From positions 62,001 through 126,000 of the forward strand of contig JABBOH010000004.1 in the NCBI GenBank assembly GCA_019351895.1: 64,000 nucleotides of DNA, given 5' to 3'. The notes under the pieces were generated by a model that had not been told where the DNA came from, ran no database searches, and was given only the letters and a program-made list of their open reading frames with translations. The first letter of the stretch is position 1. The number at the start of each line of letters is the position of its first letter. Made by a program: the position numbers and the translations under genes. The DNA is from Pseudomonadota bacterium. GTDB taxonomy: Bacteria; Pseudomonadota; Alphaproteobacteria; Acetobacterales; Acetobacteraceae. Positions 1 to 8,438 of this stretch are shown piece by piece.

Positions 1-144
1 GCGGAAGCACTGCGGCTCAAGCCGGGAGCCTTCGCGCGGATCGCCCAAGCCCTCATATCGAGCCCGACGGGCCGGCTATGGCTGCGTCCCTCCGCTCTCA
101 GGCGGGACCTCGAAAGCCGCCTCGGCGCTACCCTCGGCGCCTGA
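1..144 (+). CDS. possible C-terminal tail of a gene entering from the left
   Basis: Frame 1 is open from the window edge to a TGA at 142-144 and reads about 47 residues rich in Arg, Leu and Ala (ends SRLGATLGA). Third codon positions are mostly G or C, as in real genes here. It overlaps the end of the minus-strand gene that stops at 76 by about 69 bases, which is long for a convergent pair. I do not recognise the peptide. It may be a genuine C-terminus or only an open frame at a cut edge. Confidence 0.3.
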   Translation, partial: AEALRLKPGAFARIAQALISSPTGRLWLRPSALRRDLESRLGATLGA

Positions 145-840
145 GCGCGGCGCGCGGAAGGCGCGGCGATAGACCCCCGGGCCGCTCAGCAGATCGTGCG
201 CCGTCTCATCGTAGCGGCGGCTGGCGGCGACGTCGAAGGTTGCGAATTCATAGGTCAGCGCCTCCCGCGGAACGGCCAGGCATTGCGCGATCGGCAGGCC
301 GCGCGGCAGCGTGCCGGAGAAACCGGGGTCGAGCCAGACGGCCGGGAACAGGATGCCGACATCATGGAAGCGGTCAGCGTCGACGAGTCCACTCAGCAGA
401 CGAAACGGCAGATCGGCGCGGTTGACGGGATGCGTCGCGAACAGAGACCAGCCCGGTTCCAGCTCGATCGTCCAGAAGCTGTTGAACTTGACGATCACCT
501 GATCCGCGGTGTGGAAAGGCGTGCCCTCCACCTGCGCGGCGGCATGGAAGCTGATCGGCGCGCGTGGGTGATGCCCCGCCGTCAGAGGCGGTATCGTCCA
601 GTCCCAGCTCAGCCGACCCCGGTCGACGATGACGTCGCAAGGCAGCGGGATTGTGAACCCCTGCGACATGGCGTCGACGAAGGGCGGACAGTGTTTGACC
701 GTCCGGACATCCTCGCCGTGGATATCCGAGAAGGCATGCCTCGGCATGGCGCGAAGCCAGTCGGGCAAGGCTTGCCGGGCCGGAACCGGCCTCGGGATGA
801 GGTCCTTTAACGCAGGGTCGCAGCGAAATATGACGCGCAT
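76..840 (-). CDS. hypothetical protein, DUF6065-like
   Basis: A 254-residue soluble protein without signal peptide or membrane segments. It has a conserved-looking N-terminal half (RALPDWLRAMP, then a CPPF-DAM motif near residue 51 and IPLPCDV near 64) that resembles the uncharacterised DUF6065 type of bacterial proteins; this match is from memory. The tail after about residue 225 is Gly/Glu/Ser-rich and probably disordered. The start lies 18 bases after the glpK stop on the same strand, so it may be the last gene of the glycerol operon, but nothing in the protein itself points to glycerol. No function is proposed. Confidence 0.7.
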   Translation of the reverse strand: MRVIFRCDPALKDLIPRPVPARQALPDWLRAMPRHAFSDIHGEDVRTVKHCPPFVDAMSQGFTIPLPCDVIVDRGRLSWDWTIPPLTAGHHPRAPISFHAAAQVEGTPFHTADQVIVKFNSFWTIELEPGWSLFATHPVNRADLPFRLLSGLVDADRFHDVGILFPAVWLDPGFSGTLPRGLPIAQCLAVPREALTYEFATFDVAASRRYDETAHDLLSGPGVYRRAFRAPRSGAEGSAEAAFEVPPESGGTQP

Positions 841-858
841 GGGACCGCTATAGGACGT

Positions 859-2358
859 TCAGTCCGTGTCGGACATGGTCGCGAGACGGACCGCCCTTCG
901 CCAGCCGCGATACTTGGATTGCCGCGCCTCGGCGCCGAGTGCGGGCTTGAAGCGCCGGTCGCCCGACCAGCTTCGCGCAAACTCCTCCGGTTCCGGATAG
1001 ACGCCGGCATCGAGACCCGCGAGATACCCGGCCCCCATGGCCGTTGTTTCCCGGAAGGCCGGACGCTCCACCGTGAGGTTCAGCATGTCCGCCAGGAACT
1101 GCATCGTCCAGTCGCTGGCCGACATGCCGCCATCCACCCGAACCGTGAGGTCGGCGGATGGGTCGCCGTAATCGGCCAGCATCGCCTGCAGCAGATCGAG
1201 CGTCTGGTAGCCCACGCTCTCCAGCACCGCGCGCGCCAGCTCCTTCTTCGTCGTGCCGCGCGTGATGCCCGTCACCAGCGCCCGGGCGTGGCTGTTCCAG
1301 TATGGCGCGCCGAGTCCGGTGAAGGCCGGGACCAGATAGACCGGCTGGGCCGGGTCCGAGGCCTCGGCCAGCCGTCCCGTCTCGGCAGAGTTCTCAACAA
1401 GTCCGAGCCCGTCCCGCAGCCATTGCACGCTTGCCCCGGCCGAGAAGATCGAACCTTCGAGCGCATAACGCCGCTCGCCGCGCCGCTGCCACGCGATCGT
1501 CGTCAGCAGCCGGTGCCGGGATCGCTTCGCCTCCGCTCCGATGTTGAGGAGCACGAAGCCGCCGGTGCCGTAGGTCGCCTTGACGGTGCCCGGCGCAAAA
1601 CAGGCTTGCCCGATCAACGCAGCCTGCTGATCGCCGGCGACGCCGCGGATGGCGATGGCGCCGCCGAGGAGATCTGGGCGGGTGACGCCGAAGTCGCCGG
1701 CGCAGTCGCGGATCTCGGGCATCAGGCTCGCCGGCACGCGGAACAGCCGCAGCAACTCCTCATCCCAGGCACCGCTGCGGATGTCGCATAGCAGCGTGCG
1801 CGACGCGTTGGTCGCGTCGATCGCATGCAGAGCACCTTCAGTCAGCCGCCAGAGCAGGAAGCTGTCGACGGTTCCGAAAGCGAGCGCGCCGGCCTCCGCC
1901 TTCGCGCGCGCGCCCGGAACGTGGTCGAGCAGCCAGCCGATCTTGGTCGCGGAGAAATAGGGATCGAGGCGGAGGCCGGTGCGTTCGGCAACCATCTCGC
2001 CGTGCCCTTCTGTCTCCAGCGCTTCGCAGACATCCGCGGTGCGCCGGTCCTGCCAGACGATGGCGTTATAAATGGGCCGTCCTGTCGCGCGTTCCCATAT
2101 CAGTGTGGTCTCGCGCTGATTGGCGATGCCGAGCGCCGCGATGTCGGCGGCGTCGAGCCCGGCTTCCGCCAGCGCGCCGCGCGCCGTTCCGAGCGCCGTC
2201 GCCCAAAGCGATTCCGGATTGTGCTCAACCCAGCCGGGATGCGGGAAGATCTGGGGAAACTCTTCCTGGGCGGACGCCACCGGCTTCATCGCCGCGTCGA
2301 AGACGATCGCGCGGGTCGAGGTCGTGCCCTGGTCGATGACGAGTATATGGGACGACAT
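859..2358 (-). CDS. glpK: glycerol kinase
   Basis: A 499-residue FGGY-family kinase, the usual length. It converts glycerol plus ATP to sn-glycerol 3-phosphate in the cytoplasm and so traps glycerol entering through the GlpSTPQV transporter. The N-terminal phosphate motif [13 protein letters not shown] is at residues 9-21. The FGGY signature region, the TGLGAPYW stretch and the late DGGMSASDW segment are all present. The start ATG has a GAGG Shine-Dalgarno 7 bases upstream. It follows glpV after a 55-base spacer that contains a strong hairpin, which could lower or separate its expression from the solute-binding protein. Confidence 0.97.
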   Translation of the reverse strand: MSSHILVIDQGTTSTRAIVFDAAMKPVASAQEEFPQIFPHPGWVEHNPESLWATALGTARGALAEAGLDAADIAALGIANQRETTLIWERATGRPIYNAIVWQDRRTADVCEALETEGHGEMVAERTGLRLDPYFSATKIGWLLDHVPGARAKAEAGALAFGTVDSFLLWRLTEGALHAIDATNASRTLLCDIRSGAWDEELLRLFRVPASLMPEIRDCAGDFGVTRPDLLGGAIAIRGVAGDQQAALIGQACFAPGTVKATYGTGGFVLLNIGAEAKRSRHRLLTTIAWQRRGERRYALEGSIFSAGASVQWLRDGLGLVENSAETGRLAEASDPAQPVYLVPAFTGLGAPYWNSHARALVTGITRGTTKKELARAVLESVGYQTLDLLQAMLADYGDPSADLTVRVDGGMSASDWTMQFLADMLNLTVERPAFRETTAMGAGYLAGLDAGVYPEPEEFARSWSGDRRFKPALGAEARQSKYRGWRRAVRLATMSDTD

Positions 2359-2378
2359 CGTGGTCCTCGGAGGAAAGA

Positions 2379-2402
2379 AGGGGAAGGCTCGCGCCTTCCC
2401 CT
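2379..2402 (-). terminator. intercistronic hairpin between glpV and glpK
   Basis: Perfect 10-bp stem (AGGGGAAGGC / GCCTTCCCCT) with a 4-base loop. On the minus strand it is followed by TCTTTCCTCC, pyrimidine-rich but not a clean U tract. It sits after the glpV stop and before the glpK ribosome binding site. It could be a partial terminator or an RNA-stabilising stem that lets the abundant solute-binding protein be made in excess over the kinase. Confidence 0.6.
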
Positions 2403-2413
2403 GTCCGTTGGCG

Positions 2414-4180
2414 TCAGGTCTTGTTGGTCGCCGGCGCCGACCAGCTCTTGATGAGCTCGTCGTAATCGACCGTCTGACCGGGCGGCTTCTCGTTGGCGAG
2501 CTTACGCTGCGGCGCGAGGTTGCCGTCCTTCTCTGACTTCTGGAACCAGTAGTCGGCGGATTGCGGCTTGTTCATCAGCGGGCCGCGATCACCCTGCACG
2601 CCCGACCGCTGGATGCGCGTCATGATCGCATCCTGATCTCGCGCCAGCCCGTCCATCGCCTGTTGCGGCGTCACCGTACCGGCGATGGCGTTCGACACGT
2701 TCTGCCACCAGACCTGCGCCATCTTGCCGTAGTCGGGCACGTTGACGCCTGTCGGCGTCCATTCCTTGACGGCTGGACCGCGATAGAACTCGACAAGACC
2801 GCCGAGCTTGGGTGCGAGGTCGGTCAGCGCCTGGGACTGGATGTCGCTCTCACGGATGAGGTGCTGCGTGAGGACGGATTTCTTCAAGGTCACGGTCTTC
2901 GACACACAGAACTGGGCGTAGAGCCAACCCGCCTTTATCCGCTCCATCGGGGCGTATTTCAGCATCGTCCAGCAACCGCAATCCTGGTAGCCGAGCTTCA
3001 TGCCCTCTTTCCAGTAAGGGCCATGCGGCGAGGGCGCCATCCGCCACTTCGGCGTGCCGTCCGCGTTCATGACGGGCGACCCCGGTTGCGTCATGGTCGC
3101 CGAGAACGTCGTATACCAGAAGATCTGCTGCGCGATATGGCCCTGGCCCGGCACCGGTCCGGCTTCCAGGAAGTCCATGCCGGCGGCCTCGGGCGGCGCA
3201 TACTTCTTGAGCCACTCGACGTATTTCGTCAGCGCATAGACGGCCGCCGGACCATTGGCGTCACCGCCGCGCGTGATCGAGGAGCCGCGCGGGCGGCCGT
3301 CCACATTGCGGATGCCCCACTCATCCACAGGCAGGCCGTTCGGCAGCCCACGGTCGCCGCCACCGGCCATCGAAAGCCAGGCATCGGTGAAGCGCCAGCC
3401 GAGGCTCGGGTCCTTCTTGCCGTAATCCATATGGCCGTAGACGCGCTGGCCATCGAGGTTCTTCACGTCGTTGGTGAAGAAGTTCGCGATGTCCTCGTAG
3501 GCGGACCAATTCACGGGAACGCCGAGCTCGTAGCCGTACTTGGCCTTGAACTGCGACTTCAGCTCCGGCCGCTTGAACCAGTCATAGCGGAACCAATAGA
3601 GGTTCGCGAACTGCTGGTCCGGCAGCTGGTAGAGCTTCCCGTCGGTGAAGGTTCCGAAGGAGAGCCCGATGAAGTCCTTGAGATCGAGGCCGGGATTGGT
3701 CACGTCCTTGCCGTTATTGGCCATGAAATCGGTCAAGGAGCCATCGACGATGTCGTTGTAGCGCGGATGCGTGCCGATGAAGTCGGAATCGTTCATCCAG
3801 AAATCGTAGATCGGATGGCCGGACTGCATCTCGACCTCGATCTTGTCGACGAGCAGACCCTCATCCATGAGGTCATGATTGACCTTGATGCCGGTAATCT
3901 CGGCAAAGGCCTTCGTCAGAACCTTGGACTCGTATTCGTGGACGTTCAGGATTTCCGAGACGGTGTTGACGGACATTCCTGCATAGGGCTTGGCGGCGTT
4001 GATGAACCACTCCATCTCGGCCATCTGCTGGTCTTTGCTGAGAGTAGAGGGCTGGAATTCGTTATCGACCCACCTCTTGGCGGCATCCATCTGCTGCGCG
4101 TGAGATGGGGAAGAGTGGAGAAGGATGGCGGCGCTGGCGGCAGCCGCCGCGCCCCCCTTCATGACATCACGCCTTTTCAT
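2414..4180 (-). CDS. glpV: glycerol ABC transporter solute-binding protein
   Basis: A 588-residue periplasmic binding protein of the carbohydrate ABC type, matching GlpV of rhizobial glpSTPQV systems. The chosen ATG gives an N-terminus [10 protein letters not shown] followed by an Ala-rich hydrophobic stretch and a SHAQ cleavage-like site. RRDVMK fits the twin-arginine consensus, so export is probably by Tat. An upstream in-frame ATG at 4213 is possible but would bury this signal. The mature part is Trp/Tyr-rich, as expected for a polyol binder. It lies in the glp operon after the DUF2160 gene (72-base gap) and before glpK. Confidence 0.93.
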   Translation of the reverse strand: MKRRDVMKGGAAAAASAAILLHSSPSHAQQMDAAKRWVDNEFQPSTLSKDQQMAEMEWFINAAKPYAGMSVNTVSEILNVHEYESKVLTKAFAEITGIKVNHDLMDEGLLVDKIEVEMQSGHPIYDFWMNDSDFIGTHPRYNDIVDGSLTDFMANNGKDVTNPGLDLKDFIGLSFGTFTDGKLYQLPDQQFANLYWFRYDWFKRPELKSQFKAKYGYELGVPVNWSAYEDIANFFTNDVKNLDGQRVYGHMDYGKKDPSLGWRFTDAWLSMAGGGDRGLPNGLPVDEWGIRNVDGRPRGSSITRGGDANGPAAVYALTKYVEWLKKYAPPEAAGMDFLEAGPVPGQGHIAQQIFWYTTFSATMTQPGSPVMNADGTPKWRMAPSPHGPYWKEGMKLGYQDCGCWTMLKYAPMERIKAGWLYAQFCVSKTVTLKKSVLTQHLIRESDIQSQALTDLAPKLGGLVEFYRGPAVKEWTPTGVNVPDYGKMAQVWWQNVSNAIAGTVTPQQAMDGLARDQDAIMTRIQRSGVQGDRGPLMNKPQSADYWFQKSEKDGNLAPQRKLANEKPPGQTVDYDELIKSWSAPATNKT

Positions 4181-4252
4181 TGTTGTCTTGGCTCCCTCGT
4201 TCCGGTGCCGCACGTGCCATCACGTACGATCATTGTCCCGGGTCCGTTGATT

Positions 4253-4528
4253 TCAGGCGAAGCGAAACATCGCTGCTGCGTATAGTAATGCGATGCCGGT
4301 AGGATACCATAGGTTATCGGCGCCGCTTACACGAATCCAGACGACGAAGATGATCGCGCTACCGATTAGCGATACGAACAGCCGGTCCCCACGCGTCGTC
4401 GGAAAACCAAGGACGCCGCGGCGTGGCGTCTCCGGCCGAAAGATGGCGAGCAGCGTCATGATGATCAGCAGAAGCAGGATCACCCCGAAGAATCCTGCTG
4501 TCGCCCAGGTCCATGCCATCCAGGCCAT
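4253..4528 (-). CDS. DUF2160 small membrane protein of the glycerol transporter operon
   Basis: A 91-residue protein with two clear hydrophobic segments (about residues 5-28 and 50-66) and a third short one at the C-terminus. This DUF2160-type protein is regularly found between glpQ and glpV in alphaproteobacterial glycerol ABC operons. Its role is unknown; assembly or stabilisation of the permease is a guess from position. It starts 17 bases after the glpQ stop. Confidence 0.85.
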   Translation of the reverse strand: MAWMAWTWATAGFFGVILLLLIIMTLLAIFRPETPRRGVLGFPTTRGDRLFVSLIGSAIIFVVWIRVSGADNLWYPTGIALLYAAAMFRFA

Positions 4529-4545
4529 TGCCCGCGCCCCTTCCG

Positions 4546-5352
4546 TCAGACCCGTCCAAGGGCGAAGCCCTTGGCGATGTGGTTACGAACGAACCAGATG
4601 ACGACGGCGCCCGGGATCATCGTCAGCACGCCCGCCGCCGACAACAGCCCCCAATCCATGCCGGCCGCGGAATAGACCTGCGTCATCACGGACGCGATCG
4701 GCTTGGCGTGGATCGTCGTCAGCGTCGACGCCAGAAGCTGCTCGACCCAGGAGAACATGAAGCAGAAGAACGCCGCGACGCCGATTCCGTTGGCGATCAG
4801 CGGGAGAAAGATTTTCACGAAGAATCGTGGGAAGGCATATCCGTCAAGCGATGCCGTCTCATCGATCTCACGGGGAATGCCGGATATGAAGCCTTCGAGA
4901 ATCCACACGGCCAGCGGGACGTTGAACAGGCAATGGGCCAGCGCCACGGCCCAGATCGTGTCGAACAACCCCACGGAATAATAGAGATTGAAGAAAGGCA
5001 TAGCGAAGACCGCCGCCGGGGCCATGAGGTTCGACAGCAGCCAGAAGAACAGGTGCTTGTCGCCGATGAAGCGGTAGCGGCTGAAGGCATAAGCGGCAGG
5101 CAGCGCGACGGTGACCGAGATGACCGTGTTCAGGCAGACATAGCTGAGCGAGTGAATGAAGCCGCCGCGCCAGACCGGATCGAAGAAGATGTGGGCGTAG
5201 TTCCTGAAGGTGACATGCTGCGGCCAGAAGCTCAGACGGCTGGTGATCTCGGCGTTCGTCTTGAAGCTCATGTTCAGCAGCCAGTAGATCGGCAGGAAAA
5301 GGACGATGAGATAGGCGGATATCCCTATGCTGCGCCCCTGGATACGCATCAT
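4546..5352 (-). CDS. glpQ: glycerol ABC transporter permease
   Basis: A 268-residue inner-membrane permease of the MalG type with about six transmembrane helices and the cytoplasmic EAA loop (EIDETASLDGYAFPRFF, roughly residues 170-186) that docks on the ATPases. The start is the first ATG of ATGATG and overlaps the glpP stop by 4 bases, implying translational coupling. An open frame continues well upstream but lies inside glpP in another frame and is not real. It pairs with GlpP to form the pore for glycerol. Confidence 0.93.
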   Translation of the reverse strand: MMRIQGRSIGISAYLIVLFLPIYWLLNMSFKTNAEITSRLSFWPQHVTFRNYAHIFFDPVWRGGFIHSLSYVCLNTVISVTVALPAAYAFSRYRFIGDKHLFFWLLSNLMAPAAVFAMPFFNLYYSVGLFDTIWAVALAHCLFNVPLAVWILEGFISGIPREIDETASLDGYAFPRFFVKIFLPLIANGIGVAAFFCFMFSWVEQLLASTLTTIHAKPIASVMTQVYSAAGMDWGLLSAAGVLTMIPGAVVIWFVRNHIAKGFALGRV

Positions 5353-6239
5353 GCCCCCTTCCGCTGGTCGAGCTGCGTCATGATCGTGAAGAAGATCCAG
5401 CAGATGGTCAGCGTGATCAGATAGTAGACGATCGACATGGCCGCGGCGTTCCCGAGATCGACCTGCCCGAGCGCGATCTTCACGAGGTCGAGCGAGAGGA
5501 AGCTCGTGGCCTCCCCCGGACCGCCGCCGGTCACCACGGACGGCTCGGTGTAGATCATGAAGCTCTCCATGAACCGCAGCAGAACGGCGATCACGAGAAC
5601 CTTCTGCAGCTTGGGAAGCTCGATGTTGCGGAAAACCGACCAGCGGCTCGCCCCGTCGATCCGCGCGGCCTGATAGAAGGCGTCCGGGATCGCCTTGAGG
5701 CCGGCATAGGAGAGCAGCGCGATCATGCCGGTCCAGTGCCAGACATCCATCATGACGATGGTCGCCCAGGCCGACGTCGGATCTTGCGTGTCGTTGTAGT
5801 GCACCCCGATGCCGTTGAGCGCCGCGCCCAGCAACCCGATATCCTGGCGCGCGAAGATTTCCCAGATGGTGCCGACGACCGTCCAGGGAATGAGAAGCGG
5901 CAAGGCGATGAGAACGAGCGTCGCGCCCACCTTCCAGCCGTGGCGCGGAATGCAGATGGCAACCGCGATCCCGAGCGGAAGCTCGATCATCAGAACCACA
6001 AAGGAGAAAATCAGGTTGCGCACGAGGGCGCTCGCGAACCGGCCGCCAATGTCCGTCGTGGGGTCGAGCAGGTTCTGAAACCAGGCGGCGCCGTTCCAGA
6101 AGAAGTGGTTCTGCCCCATCGTGTCCTGAACCGAGTAGTTCACGACCGTCATCATCGGCAGAAGCGACGAGAACAGGACGACGACCAGCACCGGAATGAC
6201 GAAGAACCACGCCCGGTTGCTCCAGGGTTTGTCCATCAT
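5349..6239 (-). CDS. glpP: glycerol ABC transporter permease
   Basis: A 296-residue inner-membrane permease of the MalF type with about six helices. The first is at residues 10-33 and the EAA motif reads YQAARIDGASRWSVFRNIELP, around residues 190-210. The start ATG overlaps the glpT stop by 4 bases (ATGA), and its own stop overlaps glpQ, so glpT-glpP-glpQ should be translated as one coupled unit. Confidence 0.93.
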   Translation of the reverse strand: MMDKPWSNRAWFFVIPVLVVVLFSSLLPMMTVVNYSVQDTMGQNHFFWNGAAWFQNLLDPTTDIGGRFASALVRNLIFSFVVLMIELPLGIAVAICIPRHGWKVGATLVLIALPLLIPWTVVGTIWEIFARQDIGLLGAALNGIGVHYNDTQDPTSAWATIVMMDVWHWTGMIALLSYAGLKAIPDAFYQAARIDGASRWSVFRNIELPKLQKVLVIAVLLRFMESFMIYTEPSVVTGGGPGEATSFLSLDLVKIALGQVDLGNAAAMSIVYYLITLTICWIFFTIMTQLDQRKGA

Positions 6240-7321
6240 GCTGAGCGGCCCTCGATCCGGAGATCATCGACAAAGACATGCAAATGCTCGCGCGGCACGT
6301 GGAGGCCACCGGCATCGCCGGGTGCAAGGTCCACGTCGGGCGGCAGCGTGGCAACCACCTCATGAGCGCCCATGCCGAGACGCGCGAGCCGCCGACGCCC
6401 GAGGTCCTCGATCCTCAGGACGCGGACCGGCAAGCCGCCTGCGGGCAGCAGGGTGGCGTAGTCGGGCCGGAAGCCCAGCTCCACCCGCTTTCCGGCGGCG
6501 GGCGCGTCATACTGAGCGCCGAGATCGAAGGCTGCTTCGCCCACGACCGCGCGGCCGCCTGCCAGCGACGCCGGCAGGAAGTTCATGCCCGGCGAGCCGA
6601 TGAAATAGCCGACGAAGCTGTGCGCCGGGCGCTCGAACAGATCGGCCGGCGTCCCGATCTGCAACACCTCCCCATCCTTCATGACGACCACCTCGTCGGC
6701 GAAGGTCAGCGCCTCCACCTGATCATGCGTCACATAGATCATGAGCATGTCGAGCGCCTGGTGCACCGCCTTGAGCTTCGACCGCAGCTCCCACTTCAGG
6801 GCGGGGTCGATGACCGTCAGCGGCTCGTCGAACAAAACGGCCGACACATCGGCGCGCACGAGCCCACGCCCGAGGGAAATTTTCTGCTTGGCATCCGCCG
6901 TCAACCCGCGCGCACGCCGCTTGAGCACCGGACGGAGATCGAGCAGATCCGCAATCTCGCCCACCCGACGCTCGATCGATGCGCGGTCCATGCCCCGGTT
7001 CTTGAGCGGGAAGGCGAGGTTCTCGGCAACCGTCATGGTGTCGTAGATGACCGGGAACTGGAACACCTGCGCGATGTTGCGTTTTTCCGTCGAGAGCCGC
7101 GTCACGTCGCGGTCGTCGAACAGCAGCCGTCCCTCGGACGGGATGACCAGACCCGATATGATGTTGAGAAGCGTTGTCTTGCCGCAGCCCGATGGGCCCA
7201 GCAACGCGTAGGCGCGCCCGTTCCTCCACATGTGGTCGATCGGCTTCAACGCGTAGGTCGGCGCCGCGCCGGGAGCTCCCGGATAGGCGTGAGCGACATG
7301 GTCGAGGGTCACATTGGCCAT
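6236..7321 (-). CDS. glpT: glycerol ABC transporter ATPase with degenerate signature motif
   Basis: A 361-residue ABC ATPase with a C-terminal TOBE-like regulatory domain. The Walker A (GPSGCGKT, 42-49), Walker B with catalytic Glu (AVLFDE, 161-166) and switch His (YVTHD, H199) are intact. The signature LSGGQ is replaced by LTADAKQ (140-146), and the D-loop reads TVIDP instead of SNLD. The partner GlpS has the opposite defects, so the two probably form a heterodimer with one working and one degenerate ATP site. The start ATG lies 10 bases after the glpS stop; an upstream in-frame extension is shadow sequence inside glpS. Confidence 0.93.
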   Translation of the reverse strand: MANVTLDHVAHAYPGAPGAAPTYALKPIDHMWRNGRAYALLGPSGCGKTTLLNIISGLVIPSEGRLLFDDRDVTRLSTEKRNIAQVFQFPVIYDTMTVAENLAFPLKNRGMDRASIERRVGEIADLLDLRPVLKRRARGLTADAKQKISLGRGLVRADVSAVLFDEPLTVIDPALKWELRSKLKAVHQALDMLMIYVTHDQVEALTFADEVVVMKDGEVLQIGTPADLFERPAHSFVGYFIGSPGMNFLPASLAGGRAVVGEAAFDLGAQYDAPAAGKRVELGFRPDYATLLPAGGLPVRVLRIEDLGRRRLARLGMGAHEVVATLPPDVDLAPGDAGGLHVPREHLHVFVDDLRIEGRSA

Positions 7322-7331
7322 TGGATTGTCC

Positions 7332-8438
7332 TCACACCATCTCCGACATCGCGCGCGCCGCGAGGTTGTCGGGCGCCCGGACCAGCGCCCCCGCTTCGTC
7401 GAAGACGAATACCCGGCCGGGATCGATGCTGATTTCCGCGAGCAGGCCGGGCTCCCAGTCATGCACGCCGAGCACGAGGCTCACCCAGGTTGCAAAGCCA
7501 AGGTCGACATGGACGAAACTCTCCGACCCGCTGATCTCGGTCACGGCGACCTTGCCTTGGAAAGCGCTCGCATTGCCCGACGGCGCTGCGAGCCGCGCAT
7601 GTTCGACGCGAAAGCCGATCTGGTAGCGTCCGTCCGGCAGGCCCGGCAGCAGGTGGTCCGCCCCCACGCGGCGGCCGTCGGGCAGGGTCGCCTCGCCCCC
7701 TGTGCGCGTCACCGTCATCTCGTTCAGCGGCGGGTCCGAGAAGACGCGCGCGGCAAAGATGTTCGCGGGACGGCGGTAGACCGCCGGCGTCGGCCCGATC
7801 TGCGTCACCCGCCCCTGCCACAACGTCGCCGTCGTGCCGCCCAGCAGCAGCGCCTCGGCCGGTTCGGTCGTCGCATAGACAAGGATCGTGCCGGTCGCGG
7901 CAAAAAGCCTCGGCAACTCTTCCCTCAGTTCCTCGCGCAGCTTGTAGTCGAGGTTGGCGAGGGGCTCGTCGAGCAGCACGAGATCGGCGCGCTTCACAAG
8001 GGCGCGCGCGATCGCCGTCCGCTGCTGCTGCCCGCCCGAGAGCTGCGCCGGAAGCCGCTGGAGATAAGGATCGAGGCGCAGCACGCGCGACGCCTCGCTG
8101 ACCCGGCTGTCGATCTCGGACTTGCCGAGCCCGGCCACGCGCAGCGGCGAGGCGATGTTCTCGAACGCCGTCAGCGACGGGTAATTCACGAACTGCTGGT
8201 AGACCATCGCGACCGAGCGTTTGCGGACGGGCACGCCGACCACGCTTTTGCCGTCGACCGTGATCTCGCCTGTCGTGGGCCTGTCGAGCCCGGCCATCAG
8301 GCGCATCAACGTGGTCTTGCCGGCGAGCGTCGGCCCGAGCAGGACGTTCATGGTCCCGCGATCGAAGGTCAGGCTCACGTCATCGATAATGACGTCAGCG
8401 CCGTACTTCAGGCCGACACTGTTGAGTTGAAGGCTCAA
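7332..8438 (-). CDS. glpS: glycerol ABC transporter ATPase lacking the switch histidine
   Basis: A 368-residue ABC ATPase with a C-terminal TOBE-like domain, partner of GlpT. Walker A is present but unusual (GPTLAGKT, 35-42). The signature LSGGQ is intact (133-137) and Walker B with Glu is intact (LVLLDE, 153-158). The switch histidine is replaced by Thr (VYATTEP, T191). I place the start at a TTG (8436-8438) that overlaps the glpD stop as TTGA and has a GGGAG Shine-Dalgarno 8 bases upstream. No ATG exists near the conserved N-terminus, and the longer ATG frame runs back through glpD. Confidence 0.9.
   Translation of the reverse strand: MSLQLNSVGLKYGADVIIDDVSLTFDRGTMNVLLGPTLAGKTTLMRLMAGLDRPTTGEITVDGKSVVGVPVRKRSVAMVYQQFVNYPSLTAFENIASPLRVAGLGKSEIDSRVSEASRVLRLDPYLQRLPAQLSGGQQQRTAIARALVKRADLVLLDEPLANLDYKLREELREELPRLFAATGTILVYATTEPAEALLLGGTTATLWQGRVTQIGPTPAVYRRPANIFAARVFSDPPLNEMTVTRTGGEATLPDGRRVGADHLLPGLPDGRYQIGFRVEHARLAAPSGNASAFQGKVAVTEISGSESFVHVDLGFATWVSLVLGVHDWEPGLLAEISIDPGRVFVFDEAGALVRAPDNLAARAMSEMV

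Noticed and set aside
2561-4285. A 574-codon plus-strand frame opposite glpV
   Set aside because: It is antisense to an unmistakable binding-protein gene, has no motif and no Shine-Dalgarno.
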